Assembly: GCA_025465355.1 (NCBI GenBank)
Contig: JAODNN010000059.1
Span: forward strand, 1-37,538
Direction: 5' to 3'
Origin: Blastococcus sp.
GTDB lineage: Bacteria; Actinomycetota; Actinomycetes; Mycobacteriales; Geodermatophilaceae
Length of the DNA: 37,538 nucleotides
Translations under genes and position numbers: made by a program
Notes under the pieces: generated by a model
Told to the model about the DNA's origin: nothing
What the model saw: only the letters and a program-made list of their open reading frames with translations
The model's database searches: none
Shown here: positions 1-8,092 of the stretch, piece after piece
How the letters are laid out: every line of letters begins with the position of its first letter
Position numbering within the stretch: position 1 is the first letter of the stretch

Positions 1-1
1 G

Positions 2-763
2 CCGCCGTGGGTGCCGGGCATGGACGTCGCCGGGGTGGTCGACGAGATCGGCGAGGGCGTGGACACCGGCCTGACGGTGGGCGACGCCGCCATGGGCATC
101 GTCATGCCCACCGGCGCGCACGGCGGCTACCGGGAGAGTCTGGTGCTGCCGGCGGATTCGGTCGTCCGGTCGCCGAAGGGATACGACGACGTCGCGGCGT
201 CGACCCTGCCGATGAACGGGCTGACCGCACGCCTCGCACTCGACCAGCTGGGGCTGCGGCCAGGGCAGGTCCTCGCCGTCACCGGTGCCGCCGGTGCCTT
301 CGGCGGCTACGTCGTCCAACTGGCGAAGGCCGACGGGCTCACCGTCGTCGCCGACGCCTCCGAGGCCGACGAGCAGTTGGTCCGCGAGCTCGGGGCCGAC
401 GTCGTGGTACGGCGTGGGGACGACGTCGCCGTGCGGATCCGCGAGCGCTTCCCCGAGGGCGTCGACGGGCTGGCCGACGGCGCGGTGATGGACGCCCTGG
501 TGCTGCCCGCCGTCCGCGACGGCGGGAGGGTGGCGACCGTGCGCGGCTACCGCGGGGACGGACAGGACCGCGTGGCCGTGATCCCGACGCTGGTGCGCCG
601 GGTCGCGCAGGACCGGGCGGCCCTGGACCGGTTGCGGGAGCAGGCCGAGCAGGGAGTGCTCACGCTGCGGGTCGCCCGCACCTTTCCGGCCGAGCAGGCG
701 GCCGAGGCGCACCGTCTCCTCGCCCGGGGCGGCGTGCGCGGCCGGCTGGTGCTCACCTTCTGA
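2..763 (+). CDS. NADPH:quinone oxidoreductase / zinc-independent alcohol dehydrogenase, 5' end outside window
   Basis: This is the C-terminal part (about 253 residues) of a medium-chain dehydrogenase/reductase; the frame is open from the first bases, so the start lies upstream of the window. The visible part begins with PGMDVAGVVDEIGEGV, the end of the GroES-like catalytic domain. It continues into a Rossmann fold with the nucleotide-binding stretch TGAAGAFGGYVVQLAK (about residues 95-110 of the visible part) and ends with the family's usual EAHRLLARGGVRGRLVL tail. No structural-zinc Cys cluster is present, which fits the quinone-oxidoreductase branch: NAD(P)H-dependent reduction of quinones or enones in the cytoplasm. 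The next gene starts about 90 bp downstream on the same strand, so co-transcription is possible. Substrate not determinable. Confidence 0.85.
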   Translation, partial: PPWVPGMDVAGVVDEIGEGVDTGLTVGDAAMGIVMPTGAHGGYRESLVLPADSVVRSPKGYDDVAASTLPMNGLTARLALDQLGLRPGQVLAVTGAAGAFGGYVVQLAKADGLTVVADASEADEQLVRELGADVVVRRGDDVAVRIRERFPEGVDGLADGAVMDALVLPAVRDGGRVATVRGYRGDGQDRVAVIPTLVRRVAQDRAALDRLREQAEQGVLTLRVARTFPAEQAAEAHRLLARGGVRGRLVLTF

Positions 764-852
764 CAGCCCGGCGACGTCCACCGCAATGGCCGTTGTCGTG
801 GATGTCGGCCTGAATTCGCCGGGCCCGTCCGCCCGTGCGAGGGTCGGGAGCC

Positions 853-2406
853 GTGAACGGCGCACAGGCACTCATCCGCACGCTCGTGGGCTCCGGCGTG
901 GACGTCTGCTTCTCCAACCCCGGGACCTCCGAGATGCACTTCGTCGCTGCCCTGGACGACGTGCCCGAGATGCGGGGGATCCTGACCCTGTTCGAAGGGG
1001 TCGCCACCGGTGCCGCGGACGGGTACGCCCGGATGGCCGGGCGGCCGGCCGCCACTCTCCTGCACCTCGGCCCCGGGCTGGGCAACGGGCTGGCCAACCT
1101 GCACAACGCCCGCCGCGCCCGCACGCCCATCCTCAACGTCGTGGGCGACCACGCCCGCACGCACAAGCGGCTGGACGCGCCTCTGGAGTCCGACATCGAC
1201 GCCGTCGCCGGCACGTTCTCGCGGTGGGTCCGGCGCTCGCTGTCGCCGGAGGTCGTCGGCGCCGACGCGGCCGATGCTGTGGCCGCCGCCCGCACGGCGC
1301 CCGGTGGCATCGCGACGCTGGTCCTGCCCGCCGACGTCTCGTGGGAGGAGGGCGCCGCGGTCGCCGGCCCCGTCCGCGTGCGACCCCCGTCGCGCGTGGC
1401 GCCGGAGCTCGTCGAGGAAGCCGCCGCCGCGCTGAGGTCCGGTGAGCCCGCGGTGCTCTTCCTGGGCGGCGACGCGGTGGGGGAGGAGGGGCTGCTCGCC
1501 GCGGCGAAGGTCGCCGAGGGCGCCGGTGCCCGGCTGATGAGCGAGACCTTCCCGGCCCGCATGGCCCGCGGCGCCGGCCTCCCCGACGTCCCGCGGCTGC
1601 CCTACCCCCCGGAGATGGCGATCTCCGCGCTCGCCGGCACCAGGCACCTGGTCCTCGTCGGCGCGACCGCGCCCGTGCACTTCTTCGCCTATCCCGGCGT
1701 GCCCGGCCAGCCGGTGCCCGAGGACTGTGAGGTGCACGTGCTCGCCGAGCCCGGCGAGGACGCCGTCGCGGCGCTGCAGGCCCTGGCCGAGGTGGCCGCT
1801 CCGCACGTCCGGCCGCAGCCCCTCGAACCGGAGCGACCCGAGATCCCCACCGGAGAGCTCGACGGCCGATCGCTGTCCGCCGTCGTCGGCGCGCTGCTGC
1901 CCGAGGGCGCGATCCTGGTCGACGAGGCGCTGACGTCGGGCGTCGGCCTCCAGGAGATGACCGCCGGCGCGCCCCGGCACGACTGGCTGTCGCTGACGGG
2001 TGGCGCGATCGGCGACGGCCTGCCGATGGCCGCGGGCGCCGCGGTCGCCGCGCCCGGCCGGCCGGTGGTCGGCATTCAGGCCGACGGCAGCGCGATGTAC
2101 ACGATCTCGGCGCTGTGGACCTACGCCCGCGAGCAGCTCGACGTCACGACGGTCGTCTGCGACAACGGCTCCTACGCGATCCTCGAGGGGGAGCTGACGC
2201 GGGTGGGCGCCGACGGGGAGGGCACGCGGGCCGCTCAACTGCTGGAGCTGGGCAGCCCGGACCTCGACTTCGTGGCCCTCGCCCGGGGCATGGGTGTTCC
2301 CGGCACCCGGGCGACGACGGCCGAGGAGCTCGCCGACCAGCTGCGGCGGGCCCTGGCCGAGCCGGGCCCACACCTGATCGACGCCGTCCTCCCCCGGCGG
2401 AAGTAG
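853..2406 (+). CDS. thiamine-pyrophosphate-dependent enzyme, acetolactate synthase / benzoylformate decarboxylase-like
   Basis: A 517-residue protein with the three-domain TPP-enzyme layout. The N-terminal pyrimidine-binding domain has the catalytic Glu in LFEGVATGAADGYAR (E48) and the GPGLGNGLANLHNA stretch. A central domain follows, then a C-terminal TPP-binding domain with ADG (411-412) and the matching CDNGSYAIL about 27 residues later, the classical metal/TPP motif. Family members perform decarboxylation or carboligation of 2-oxo acids. The set resembles the 'acetolactate synthase large subunit-like' proteins that lack a regulatory subunit, and no ilvN-like gene is near, so a biosynthetic IlvB role is unlikely. 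I chose GTG at 853 over GTG at 835 because GAGGG (839-843) lies 9 nt before it. A hairpin directly after the stop (2410-2426) probably terminates transcription. Confidence 0.85.
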   Translation: MNGAQALIRTLVGSGVDVCFSNPGTSEMHFVAALDDVPEMRGILTLFEGVATGAADGYARMAGRPAATLLHLGPGLGNGLANLHNARRARTPILNVVGDHARTHKRLDAPLESDIDAVAGTFSRWVRRSLSPEVVGADAADAVAAARTAPGGIATLVLPADVSWEEGAAVAGPVRVRPPSRVAPELVEEAAAALRSGEPAVLFLGGDAVGEEGLLAAAKVAEGAGARLMSETFPARMARGAGLPDVPRLPYPPEMAISALAGTRHLVLVGATAPVHFFAYPGVPGQPVPEDCEVHVLAEPGEDAVAALQALAEVAAPHVRPQPLEPERPEIPTGELDGRSLSAVVGALLPEGAILVDEALTSGVGLQEMTAGAPRHDWLSLTGGAIGDGLPMAAGAAVAAPGRPVVGIQADGSAMYTISALWTYAREQLDVTTVVCDNGSYAILEGELTRVGADGEGTRAAQLLELGSPDLDFVALARGMGVPGTRATTAEELADQLRRALAEPGPHLIDAVLPRRK

Positions 2407-2430
2407 CGCGTTCCGGCGGCCGGAACCGCG
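2407..2430 (+). terminator. hairpin terminator after the TPP-enzyme gene
   Basis: GTTCCGG-CGG-CCGGAAC forms a perfect 7-bp stem with a 3-nt loop (2410-2426) beginning 4 nt after the stop codon, with flanking CGCG strands that can extend it across one bulge. There is no T-run, as is usual in high-GC actinobacteria. Confidence 0.55.
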
Positions 2431-2567
2431 GTCGCGAGCGGTACCGCGCCGCGCTGAGCGCTACCCCGTCCGGCGTTCCCCGGGAGGACGGGGTGAAGCC
2501 GCGGATCCGCGTCGGCCGCAGGTTCCGCTGCAACGTCCTGTGGTGCCACGAGACTCCGGCGGCGTGA

Positions 2568-2711
2568 TCAGCCGTTCTGTTTCCTCGGGTGCATGAGCCG
2601 GTCCATCTGGGCCGTGGTGTCCGCCTTCTCCTTGCGTTCGGCGCGCTTCACCTTGAGCGCCTTTCCGGACTTCTTGGCGGAATGCGTGACGTGCGGTGAC
2701 TTGTCGGCCAT
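2568..2711 (-). CDS. small basic conserved-type hypothetical protein (47 aa)
   Basis: A 47-residue Lys/Arg-rich protein: begins MADKSPHVTHSAKKSGKALK and ends MDRLMHPRKQNG. It has about 15 basic and few acidic residues and no membrane segment or Cys. A strong Shine-Dalgarno GAGGGAG (complement of 2719-2725) sits 7 nt before the ATG, so translation is likely even though the gene is very short. It is divergent from the acyltransferase gene (114 bp apart) and convergent with the TPP-enzyme gene. I do not recognise a functional family. The charge suggests nucleic-acid or ribosome association, which is inference only. Confidence 0.65.
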   Translation of the reverse strand: MADKSPHVTHSAKKSGKALKVKRAERKEKADTTAQMDRLMHPRKQNG

Positions 2712-2812
2712 GGCGCTGCTCCCTCGAAGGTGAACGCACGCTACGCCGGAAAGGGCTCCCTGCGGGGCCGGCCGTCGCGGCTGCCGATTCGCTCCCCGAT
2801 CGGCGGCGTCCG

Positions 2813-2818
2813 TAGCCT
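2813..2818 (+). promoter_or_regulatory. -10 element for a leaderless acyltransferase transcript
   Basis: TAGCCT matches the actinobacterial TANNNT -10 and ends 6 nt before the GTG at 2825. No Shine-Dalgarno precedes that GTG, so the mRNA probably starts at the start codon. Confidence 0.4.
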
Positions 2819-2824
2819 CATCCA

Positions 2825-4942
2825 GTGCAGCCGAGGGCGCCGGGGCGGCGGTTCCGCCCCGACATCGAGGGCCTGCGGGCGGTCGCGGTCCTGGCCGTGG
2901 TCCTGTTCCACGCGGCCGTTCCGGGGGTCGGCGGCGGCTTCGTCGGCGTCGACGTCTTCTTCGTGCTCTCGGGCTTCCTGATCACGCGGATGCTCTGGCG
3001 GGAGGTCGAGGCCAGTGGCCGGCTCGGCCTGGCCCGCTTCTACGCGGGCCGGGCCCGCCGCCTCCTCCCGGCGGCGGTCACCGTGCTCGTGGCCACGACG
3101 GCGGTGGCGACGGCGGTGCTGCCCCCGTTGCAGGTGCGGGCCGTGCTGGGGGACGCCGTCGCCAGTGCCCTGTACGTCGGCAACTACCGGCTGGCCGTAC
3201 AGGGCACCGACTACCTCGCCGCGAACGGGCCGCCTTCGCCGTTCCAGCACTACTGGTCGCTGGGGGCCGAGGAGCAGTTCTACCTGTTCTGGCCGGTGCT
3301 GCTGGTCCTCGCCGCCTGGCCGGCCCGGCGGGCCGGGGGGCGGGCCACCCCGGTCGTGGCACCCGCGGTGGCGCTGGCGCTGGTGGCGGCCGGTTCGTTC
3401 GCGGTCTCCCTCGCCTGGACCCGCAGCAGCCCGCCGTGGGCGTACTTCTCGCTGCCCTCGCGGGCCTGGGAGCTGGCTGTCGGCGGCCTCGTGGCCGTGG
3501 GGGCGCCGTGCTGGCGCCGGCTCCCGGCGGTCGTCGCCGGACTCGTGGGCTGGGCCGGGTTGGCCGTCGTCGTCGGCAGCTGCCTCCTGCTCGGGACGTC
3601 CACCCCGTTCCCCGGGACCGCCGCCCTCGCACCGGTGCTCGGCACCGCGGTGGTCGTCCTGGCCGGTTCCGCCGCACCGCGGTGGGGCGTCGGTGCGGTG
3701 CTGGCGCTGGCGCCGCTGCGGTGGGCCGGACGGCTGTCCTTCCCCTGGTATCTGTGGCACTGGCCGGTCCTGGTGCTCGCGCCGCTGATCGTGGGGCACG
3801 CCCTGCCACTACCTGGGCGGCTGGCCGCCGCGGGCGTCTCGGCGCTGCTCGCCGCGGCGACGCTCCTGCTGATCGAGAACCCGGTGCGGTTCGCCGCTCC
3901 GCTGCGCCGCTCCTCCGGTCGCAGCCTCCTCCTCGGTGGCGCCCTCACGGCCGCCGGAGTCTGCGTCGCCCTCGTCGCCCTCGCCGTGGCCCCCGCGACG
4001 GTCGGGCACGGGACGGCGGTGGCGGCTCCCCGGCTGGCCGCGCCGGCCGCGCCCACATCGGGCCCCGACCCCGCGGCTGAGCGGCTGCGGGCACTGACGG
4101 CGCAGGTCCAGGCCGCGGTCGCGGCGTCGGCCGGCATGCGGGACGTTCCCGCCACCCTGAGTCCGCCGCTGGACCGGGTGTCCTCGGACACGGCTCTGCC
4201 GTTCCAGAACGGTTGCGACCGCGGCTTCACCCAGGCGACCCAGCCGCCGTGCGTGTTCGGTGACCCCGCGGGGACGGCGACGGTGGCGCTCATCGGCGAC
4301 TCGCATGCCGCCGCGTGGTTCCCGGCGGTCGAGCCGCTGGCCGAGCAGCGGCACTGGCGCCTCGACGTCCTGGCGAAGGCGACCTGCCCGTTCCTGCTCG
4401 ACCTGCCGACCCGGAGCCCCTACCTCGGCCGGCAGTTCACCGAGTGCGCGCAGTGGCGGACGACGGTCCTCGCCCGCCTGCAGGCCGAACATCCGGCGCT
4501 GGTGCTCCTTGCGATGTCCCGGCGGTACGGCGCCGACTTCGACTTCACCGCCTACGACGCCTCCTGGCTCGCGGCGCTGACCCGCAGCGTGGCCACGCTC
4601 CGGGCTTCCGGCGCGACCGTCCTCGTGCTGGGACCGCTGCCGGACCCGCACACGTGGGCGCCGAGCTGCCTGTCCGACCACCTGGACTCCGCGGCCGCCT
4701 GTTTCCCGGCCCGCGCCGCCGCGGTCAACGCCCGGGGGGTCGCGGCGGAGACGGCGGCGGCGCACGCCGGCGGGGGGCGGTACGCCGACCTCACGGACCT
4801 GTTCTGCACCGCCGACCGCTGCCCGCTCATCGTCGGGAACGTCCTCGTCTACCGCGACGACAACCACGTCTCGGTCGAGTACGCGTCGCTGCTCGGGCCG
4901 GTGATCGCCGCGGAGATCGCGCAGGTCCTGCCCGGCGGCTGA
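2825..4942 (+). CDS. membrane O-acyltransferase, acyltransferase-3 (OafA/OatA type) with C-terminal SGNH domain
   Basis: A 705-residue, two-part membrane enzyme. Residues 1 to about 370 are a polytopic acyltransferase-3 domain: the opening FRPDIEGLRAVAVLAVVLFH contains the E-G-L-R-A motif and the catalytic His29, then GVDVFFVLSGFLIT, and several hydrophobic helices follow. After a Pro/Ala-rich linker, residues about 480-705 form an extracytoplasmic SGNH hydrolase-like domain with ALIGDSHAAAWF (nucleophile Ser493) and DDNH (His681) near the end. Such fusions move an acetyl group across the membrane and place it on peptidoglycan, cell-wall glycan or exopolysaccharide. The length is normal for the fused family. 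No glycan cluster is adjacent, so the acceptor is unknown. Start is GTG 2825, apparently leaderless. Confidence 0.9.
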   Translation: MQPRAPGRRFRPDIEGLRAVAVLAVVLFHAAVPGVGGGFVGVDVFFVLSGFLITRMLWREVEASGRLGLARFYAGRARRLLPAAVTVLVATTAVATAVLPPLQVRAVLGDAVASALYVGNYRLAVQGTDYLAANGPPSPFQHYWSLGAEEQFYLFWPVLLVLAAWPARRAGGRATPVVAPAVALALVAAGSFAVSLAWTRSSPPWAYFSLPSRAWELAVGGLVAVGAPCWRRLPAVVAGLVGWAGLAVVVGSCLLLGTSTPFPGTAALAPVLGTAVVVLAGSAAPRWGVGAVLALAPLRWAGRLSFPWYLWHWPVLVLAPLIVGHALPLPGRLAAAGVSALLAAATLLLIENPVRFAAPLRRSSGRSLLLGGALTAAGVCVALVALAVAPATVGHGTAVAAPRLAAPAAPTSGPDPAAERLRALTAQVQAAVAASAGMRDVPATLSPPLDRVSSDTALPFQNGCDRGFTQATQPPCVFGDPAGTATVALIGDSHAAAWFPAVEPLAEQRHWRLDVLAKATCPFLLDLPTRSPYLGRQFTECAQWRTTVLARLQAEHPALVLLAMSRRYGADFDFTAYDASWLAALTRSVATLRASGATVLVLGPLPDPHTWAPSCLSDHLDSAAACFPARAAAVNARGVAAETAAAHAGGGRYADLTDLFCTADRCPLIVGNVLVYRDDNHVSVEYASLLGPVIAAEIAQVLPGG

Positions 4943-4948
4943 GGCCGG

Positions 4949-5125
4949 TCAGCCCCCGATCCGGCGCGGGTAGTGCCACCGCTCGAGCAGGAAGCCGACC
5001 CAGGCCGCCAGTGCGCGCGTGAGCCCCAGGGCCGCGCCGAAAGAACGGTCGACAGCACCGACCCCCGCGATCGGATCGACAGCAGTGAGTCCGACGACCA
5101 GAGGGACAACCGGGAACTCCCTGGC
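4949..5125 (-). pseudogene. possible remnant: C-terminal end of a membrane protein
   Basis: On the minus strand this stretch reads ...FPVVPLVVGLTAVDPIAG, then AALGLTRALAAWVGFLLERW and a basic tail HYPRRIGG before a stop. It has GC-rich third positions and two hydrophobic segments, like the tail of an inner-membrane protein. No ATG, GTG or TTG start exists between this segment and the upstream in-frame stop (5210-5212), so it cannot be an intact gene. Family not recognised. It may be chance coding-like sequence. Confidence 0.25.
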
Positions 5126-5269
5126 CGAGCCATGACGGAATGGTGGTGCCTCCCCATGGGGACGCCGCGTCCTCGCGGGCTCACCCTTTCGGGGAATGCC
5201 TGCGCGCCATTAGCGCGACAAGTCGACACGGCAGGAACGGTTGATGACTCCTTCGGACGGCAAAGTCCG

Positions 5270-5275
5270 TAATTT
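5270..5275 (+). promoter_or_regulatory. candidate -10 of the C40 peptidase gene
   Basis: TAATTT lies in the most AT-rich patch of the 463-bp intergenic region (taattttcttcacaaag). A start near 5282 would give a leader of about 120 nt holding the two hairpins. No convincing -35 is seen, so this is tentative. Confidence 0.25.
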
Positions 5276-5320
5276 TCTTCACAAAGAGGCTTCAGCGTTC
5301 ACCCGATTGAGCCGATGAGT

Positions 5321-5384
5321 CATTCAGTTCACCGGAATCGGTGAACCGAATGGCCGAGACCGGTGATTCCGAAAGGAATGCCGG
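5321..5384 (+). promoter_or_regulatory. structured 5' leader with two hairpins and an alternative pairing
   Basis: Hairpin 1 (5321-5352) has 14-bp arms with one mismatch (CATTCAGTTCACCG / CGGTGAACCGAATG) around a GAAT loop. Hairpin 2 (5360-5384) pairs CCGG and ATTCC with GGAAT and CCGG around a GAAA tetraloop. CGGAATC (5333-5339) from hairpin 1 is also perfectly complementary to GATTCCG (5365-5371) from hairpin 2, so the two folds can exclude each other. The leader ends just before the Shine-Dalgarno AAGGAG (5391-5396). It could be a riboswitch-like element or, for hairpin 1, a protein-binding dyad. Confidence 0.5.
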
Positions 5385-5405
5385 CCAACGAAGGAGTCGG
5401 GTTTC

Positions 5406-6692
5406 GTGAGCGACCGGGTCGAGAGCACGCTCGGAACGGGACGGACGGCGGGCCGCCGGTGGATGGTCCGCGCGGCCGGTGTCACCGCGATTGCCGCGGT
5501 GGCCCTCGGTGTGGCCCCCGGGGTCGCCGATGCGCAGCCGCAGAACCCCTCGAACGGCGACATCAGCGCCGCGCAGCAGGCCGCGGACGCCGCCGCCGCG
5601 CAGGAAGGGCAGATCAACGGCCAGCTCGCCGCGGCGCAGGCCAAGGTGGACGATGCCAACGCCCAGGCCGCCCTGGCGCTGGACCAGTACTGGAGGAAGC
5701 AGCAGGCCTACGACGACGCCGTGGCCAGCGCGCAGAAGGCCAAGGCCGCCGCCACCAAGGCGCAGGCCGATCTGACCGCCGCGCGTGCCGCCGTCGCCTC
5801 GTTCGCCCGCGACAGCTACATGTCCGGCAGCACCAGCTCGCGCATGACGAGCATGGTGACCTCCGGCAGCCCGGCGCAGCTGCTCGAGCGCATGGCGCTG
5901 CTCAGCGCCGCCGGCGACCACCGCTCGCAGGTCGTCACCACCGTCACCGTGGTGGAGAAGCAGGCCGCGAGCGCCGACACCGCCGCGCAGACCGCCATGA
6001 ACCAGGCCGGTCAGCTCAAGCAGCAGGCCACCGCCGCTCTCGACTCCGCCCGTGCGGTCCGTGCCGATGCCGTCGCCCAGGCCGCGGCGTTCCAGACCCA
6101 GGAGACGGCCGCGCAGGCCCAGCTCCAGCAGGCACAGCAGACCGTGTCGACCCTGCAGAGCCAGCGGGCCGCCGCGACCCAGTTCGACCAGCAGCAGGCC
6201 GCGGCCGCCGCAGCCGCCGCAGCAGCCGCGCGGGCACCGGCACCCGCACCCGCGCCGGCCCCCGCCGCCAATGGCTCCTCGGCGGTCGAGACGATGATCG
6301 CGGCCGCCTCCCGGTGGATCGGCACTCCGTATGCATGGGGCGGCGGTTCGCTGACCGGCCCGAGCATGGGCTTCGACATCGACTACGGCGTCGTCGGCTT
6401 CGACTGCTCCGGGCTGACCCGCTACGCCTTCGCCCAGGCCGGGATCACGATCCCGCGGGTGGCGGCGGACCAGTACTGGGCCGGGCCGCACGTGTCGCGG
6501 GCCAACCTGCAGCGCGGTGACCTCGTGTTCTGGGCGACCAACACCAGCGACCCGTCGTCCATCCACCACGTCGCGATCTACCTGGGCAACAACCAGATCC
6601 TCGAGGCGCCCGAGAGCGGCTCGGTGGTCCGGGTGGCGTCCATGACCTACCGCTGGAACGGCTTCATCGGCGGGGCGCGGCCCACCGCCTGA
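5406..6692 (+). CDS. secreted NlpC/P60 (C40) peptidoglycan endopeptidase with coiled-coil N-domain
   Basis: A 428-residue exported cell-wall hydrolase. Residues 1-43 are a signal peptide: Arg-rich start, hydrophobic AAGVTAIAAVALGVAPG, cleavage after ADA. Residues about 50-270 are Ala/Gln/Lys-rich helical repeats, a coiled coil like that of RipA/PcsB-type enzymes that holds the catalytic domain inactive. A Pro/Ala linker (APAPAPAPAP) follows. Residues about 292-428 are the C40 domain with the catalytic Cys334 in FDCSGLTRYAF and His388 in HHVAIYLG. The family cleaves D-Glu/m-DAP stem-peptide bonds, typically during septation. GTG 5406 is preceded by AAGGAG at 9 nt. Structured leader upstream and a strong terminator downstream make it a single-gene unit. 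Confidence 0.93.
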   Translation: MSDRVESTLGTGRTAGRRWMVRAAGVTAIAAVALGVAPGVADAQPQNPSNGDISAAQQAADAAAAQEGQINGQLAAAQAKVDDANAQAALALDQYWRKQQAYDDAVASAQKAKAAATKAQADLTAARAAVASFARDSYMSGSTSSRMTSMVTSGSPAQLLERMALLSAAGDHRSQVVTTVTVVEKQAASADTAAQTAMNQAGQLKQQATAALDSARAVRADAVAQAAAFQTQETAAQAQLQQAQQTVSTLQSQRAAATQFDQQQAAAAAAAAAAARAPAPAPAPAPAANGSSAVETMIAAASRWIGTPYAWGGGSLTGPSMGFDIDYGVVGFDCSGLTRYAFAQAGITIPRVAADQYWAGPHVSRANLQRGDLVFWATNTSDPSSIHHVAIYLGNNQILEAPESGSVVRVASMTYRWNGFIGGARPTA

Positions 6693-6708
6693 CCCGCCCG
6701 GCCTCCGA

Positions 6709-6748
6709 GACGGCCGCGCACCTCCCGACAGGGCGGGGCGCGGCCGTC
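6709..6748 (+). terminator. strong GC hairpin terminator after the C40 gene
   Basis: GACGGCCGCG (6709-6718) pairs perfectly with CGCGGCCGTC (6739-6748): a 10-bp stem starting 16 nt after the stop codon. No T-run follows, typical of actinobacterial terminators. Confidence 0.6.
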
Positions 6749-6823
6749 CCGGTTTCGGCCGTCCCGGCCCCGGCGATCCGCCGCCGCACAGCCGGCCGGG
6801 GGGCCGAGCACCGTGGACGCGCG

Positions 6824-6973
6824 CCGGCGGCCGAGGTCGCCCGTCACTCGGGAGGCGGTCACCTGATCGGGTGGTCCGTCGCTCAGCGTGTCCACAGGTC
6901 GGCTGAACGCCGCCCCGCGGACGGTCCAGTTCTCATACAGTCCCAGCTTCTTGCCGGCGTCTTTCAGCGACAT
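6824..6973 (-). pseudogene. possible 5' remnant of a small actinobacterial protein gene
   Basis: The minus strand opens with MSLKDAGKKLGLYENWTVRG followed by AAFSRPVD and, after a less natural stretch, QVTASRVTGDLGRR. Then the frame continues as low-complexity Arg/Pro/Gly sequence antisense to the intergenic region. The opening looks like a true N-terminus (I recall similar 'LGLYENW..RGA.FSRPV' starts in actinobacterial proteins of unknown function, not verified). What follows does not look like protein, so the gene appears cut off after about 45 codons. No good Shine-Dalgarno. The rest of the 6693-6990 gap holds only the terminator. Confidence 0.3.
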
Positions 6974-6990
6974 GGAGCAGCGGGGGTGCG

Positions 6991-7866
6991 GTGGCGACTG
7001 CCCTGGACGTCGTGGACAGCGAGGTCCGTGAGCTGATCCGTCGCCGCGGCCTGGACCCGTTCACCGACCCGGGTCCGGTGCGGGTCCTGGTGCGTGACGT
7101 CGTCGCCGACTACTCCGAGCGCTCGCTGACCTCAGCGCTGCCGCCGATCGGCGACGCCGATTCGGTCGTGCGCGACGTGCTGGACCGGGTGGCCGGCTTC
7201 GGGCCGCTGCAGCGCTACCTCGACGACCCGGAGGTCGAGGAGATCTGGATCAACGAACCGGGCCGCGTGTTCGTGGCCCGGCATGGGCGCAGTGAGCTGA
7301 CGACGACGATCCTGTCCGCCGGTGAACTCGCCGACCTGGTCGAGCGGATGCTGCGCACCTCGGGTCGCCGTATCGACATGTCGACCCCGTTCGTCGACGC
7401 GATGATGCCCGACGGCTCGCGGCTTCATGTGGTGATCCCGGATATCACGCGGCGGCACATGGCCGTCAACATCCGCAAGTTCGTGCTGTCGGCGCACAGC
7501 CTCGACGAGCTGGTCGCACTCGGCACACTGACCGCCCAGGCCGCCCGGTTCCTGGAGGCAGCGGTCGCCTCGGGTCTGAACATCCTCGTCTCAGGCGGCA
7601 CGCAGGCAGGCAAGACAACTCTCTTGAACTGCCTCTGCTCGGCCATCCCCGCCCGCGAGCGGGTGATCACGGCGGAGGAGGTCTTCGAGCTCCGGATCCC
7701 GCTCCCTGACGTCGTCTCGATGCAGACCCGCCAGCCCAACCTGGAGGGTGCCGGGGAGATCCCGCTGCGCCGGCTGGTGAAGGAGGCGCTGCGGATGCGG
7801 CCCTCCCGGATCGTCGTCGGCGAGGTGCGGCAGGAAGAGTGTCTCGACCTGACGCAGTTGGCCTGA
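6991..7866 (+). pseudogene. cpaF: CpaF/TadA-type secretion ATPase, C-terminally truncated
   Basis: A 291-residue product that matches the front three quarters of CpaF/TadA, the ATPase that drives Flp/Tad pilus assembly at the inner membrane. Visible are the N-terminal helical region, GFGPLQRYLDDPEVEEIWIN, the Walker A SGGTQAGKTTLLN (about residues 208-220), an Asp-box-like ITAEEVFELRIP and the Walker-B-like RIVVGEVRQEECLDL. The reading then ends abruptly in TQLA-stop, where normal members continue for about 100 residues with the His-box (TIHANS-like) region. The break is at about 7853. No other tad/flp genes are nearby, so this is probably a relic; a shortened ATPase with a new role is less likely. 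The following 7867-8092 holds no recognisable gene. Confidence 0.75.
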
Positions 7867-8092
7867 GCACATACGGGCTGTCGGTGCGTTGGGGGCATGT
7901 CGCCTGGTCATCGGGTCGACGTTGCGCTCCGCTGCGCCAGCACGGGTGCCGTGCCATCCGCCCTATCCGGTGTCGACGTCACGCTGCGGCGTGCCCAGAC
8001 GCCGGGTGCCTTCGACCCTGGTGACGCAGATGCTCGGCTTCTACGGTGACGGGGGTGTGGGCGACAACTGCCCGACCGTCCGGCAGGCCGTG

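Noticed and set aside
547-2373. Long minus-strand open frame opposite the TPP-enzyme gene
   Set aside because: No recognisable domain and composition typical of antisense frames; the plus-strand gene has clear TPP motifs.
5130-5400. c-di-AMP (ydaO-type) riboswitch before the C40 gene
   Set aside because: Considered because it is common upstream of such genes, but the conserved ydaO stretches (for example GGGGTGAA and the AGCTAACCTCGTAGGCG-like block) are absent.
5292-6569. Long minus-strand frame opposite the C40 peptidase
   Set aside because: Gly/Leu/Arg repeats mirror the Ala/Gln-rich coiled coil on the plus strand; no independent support.
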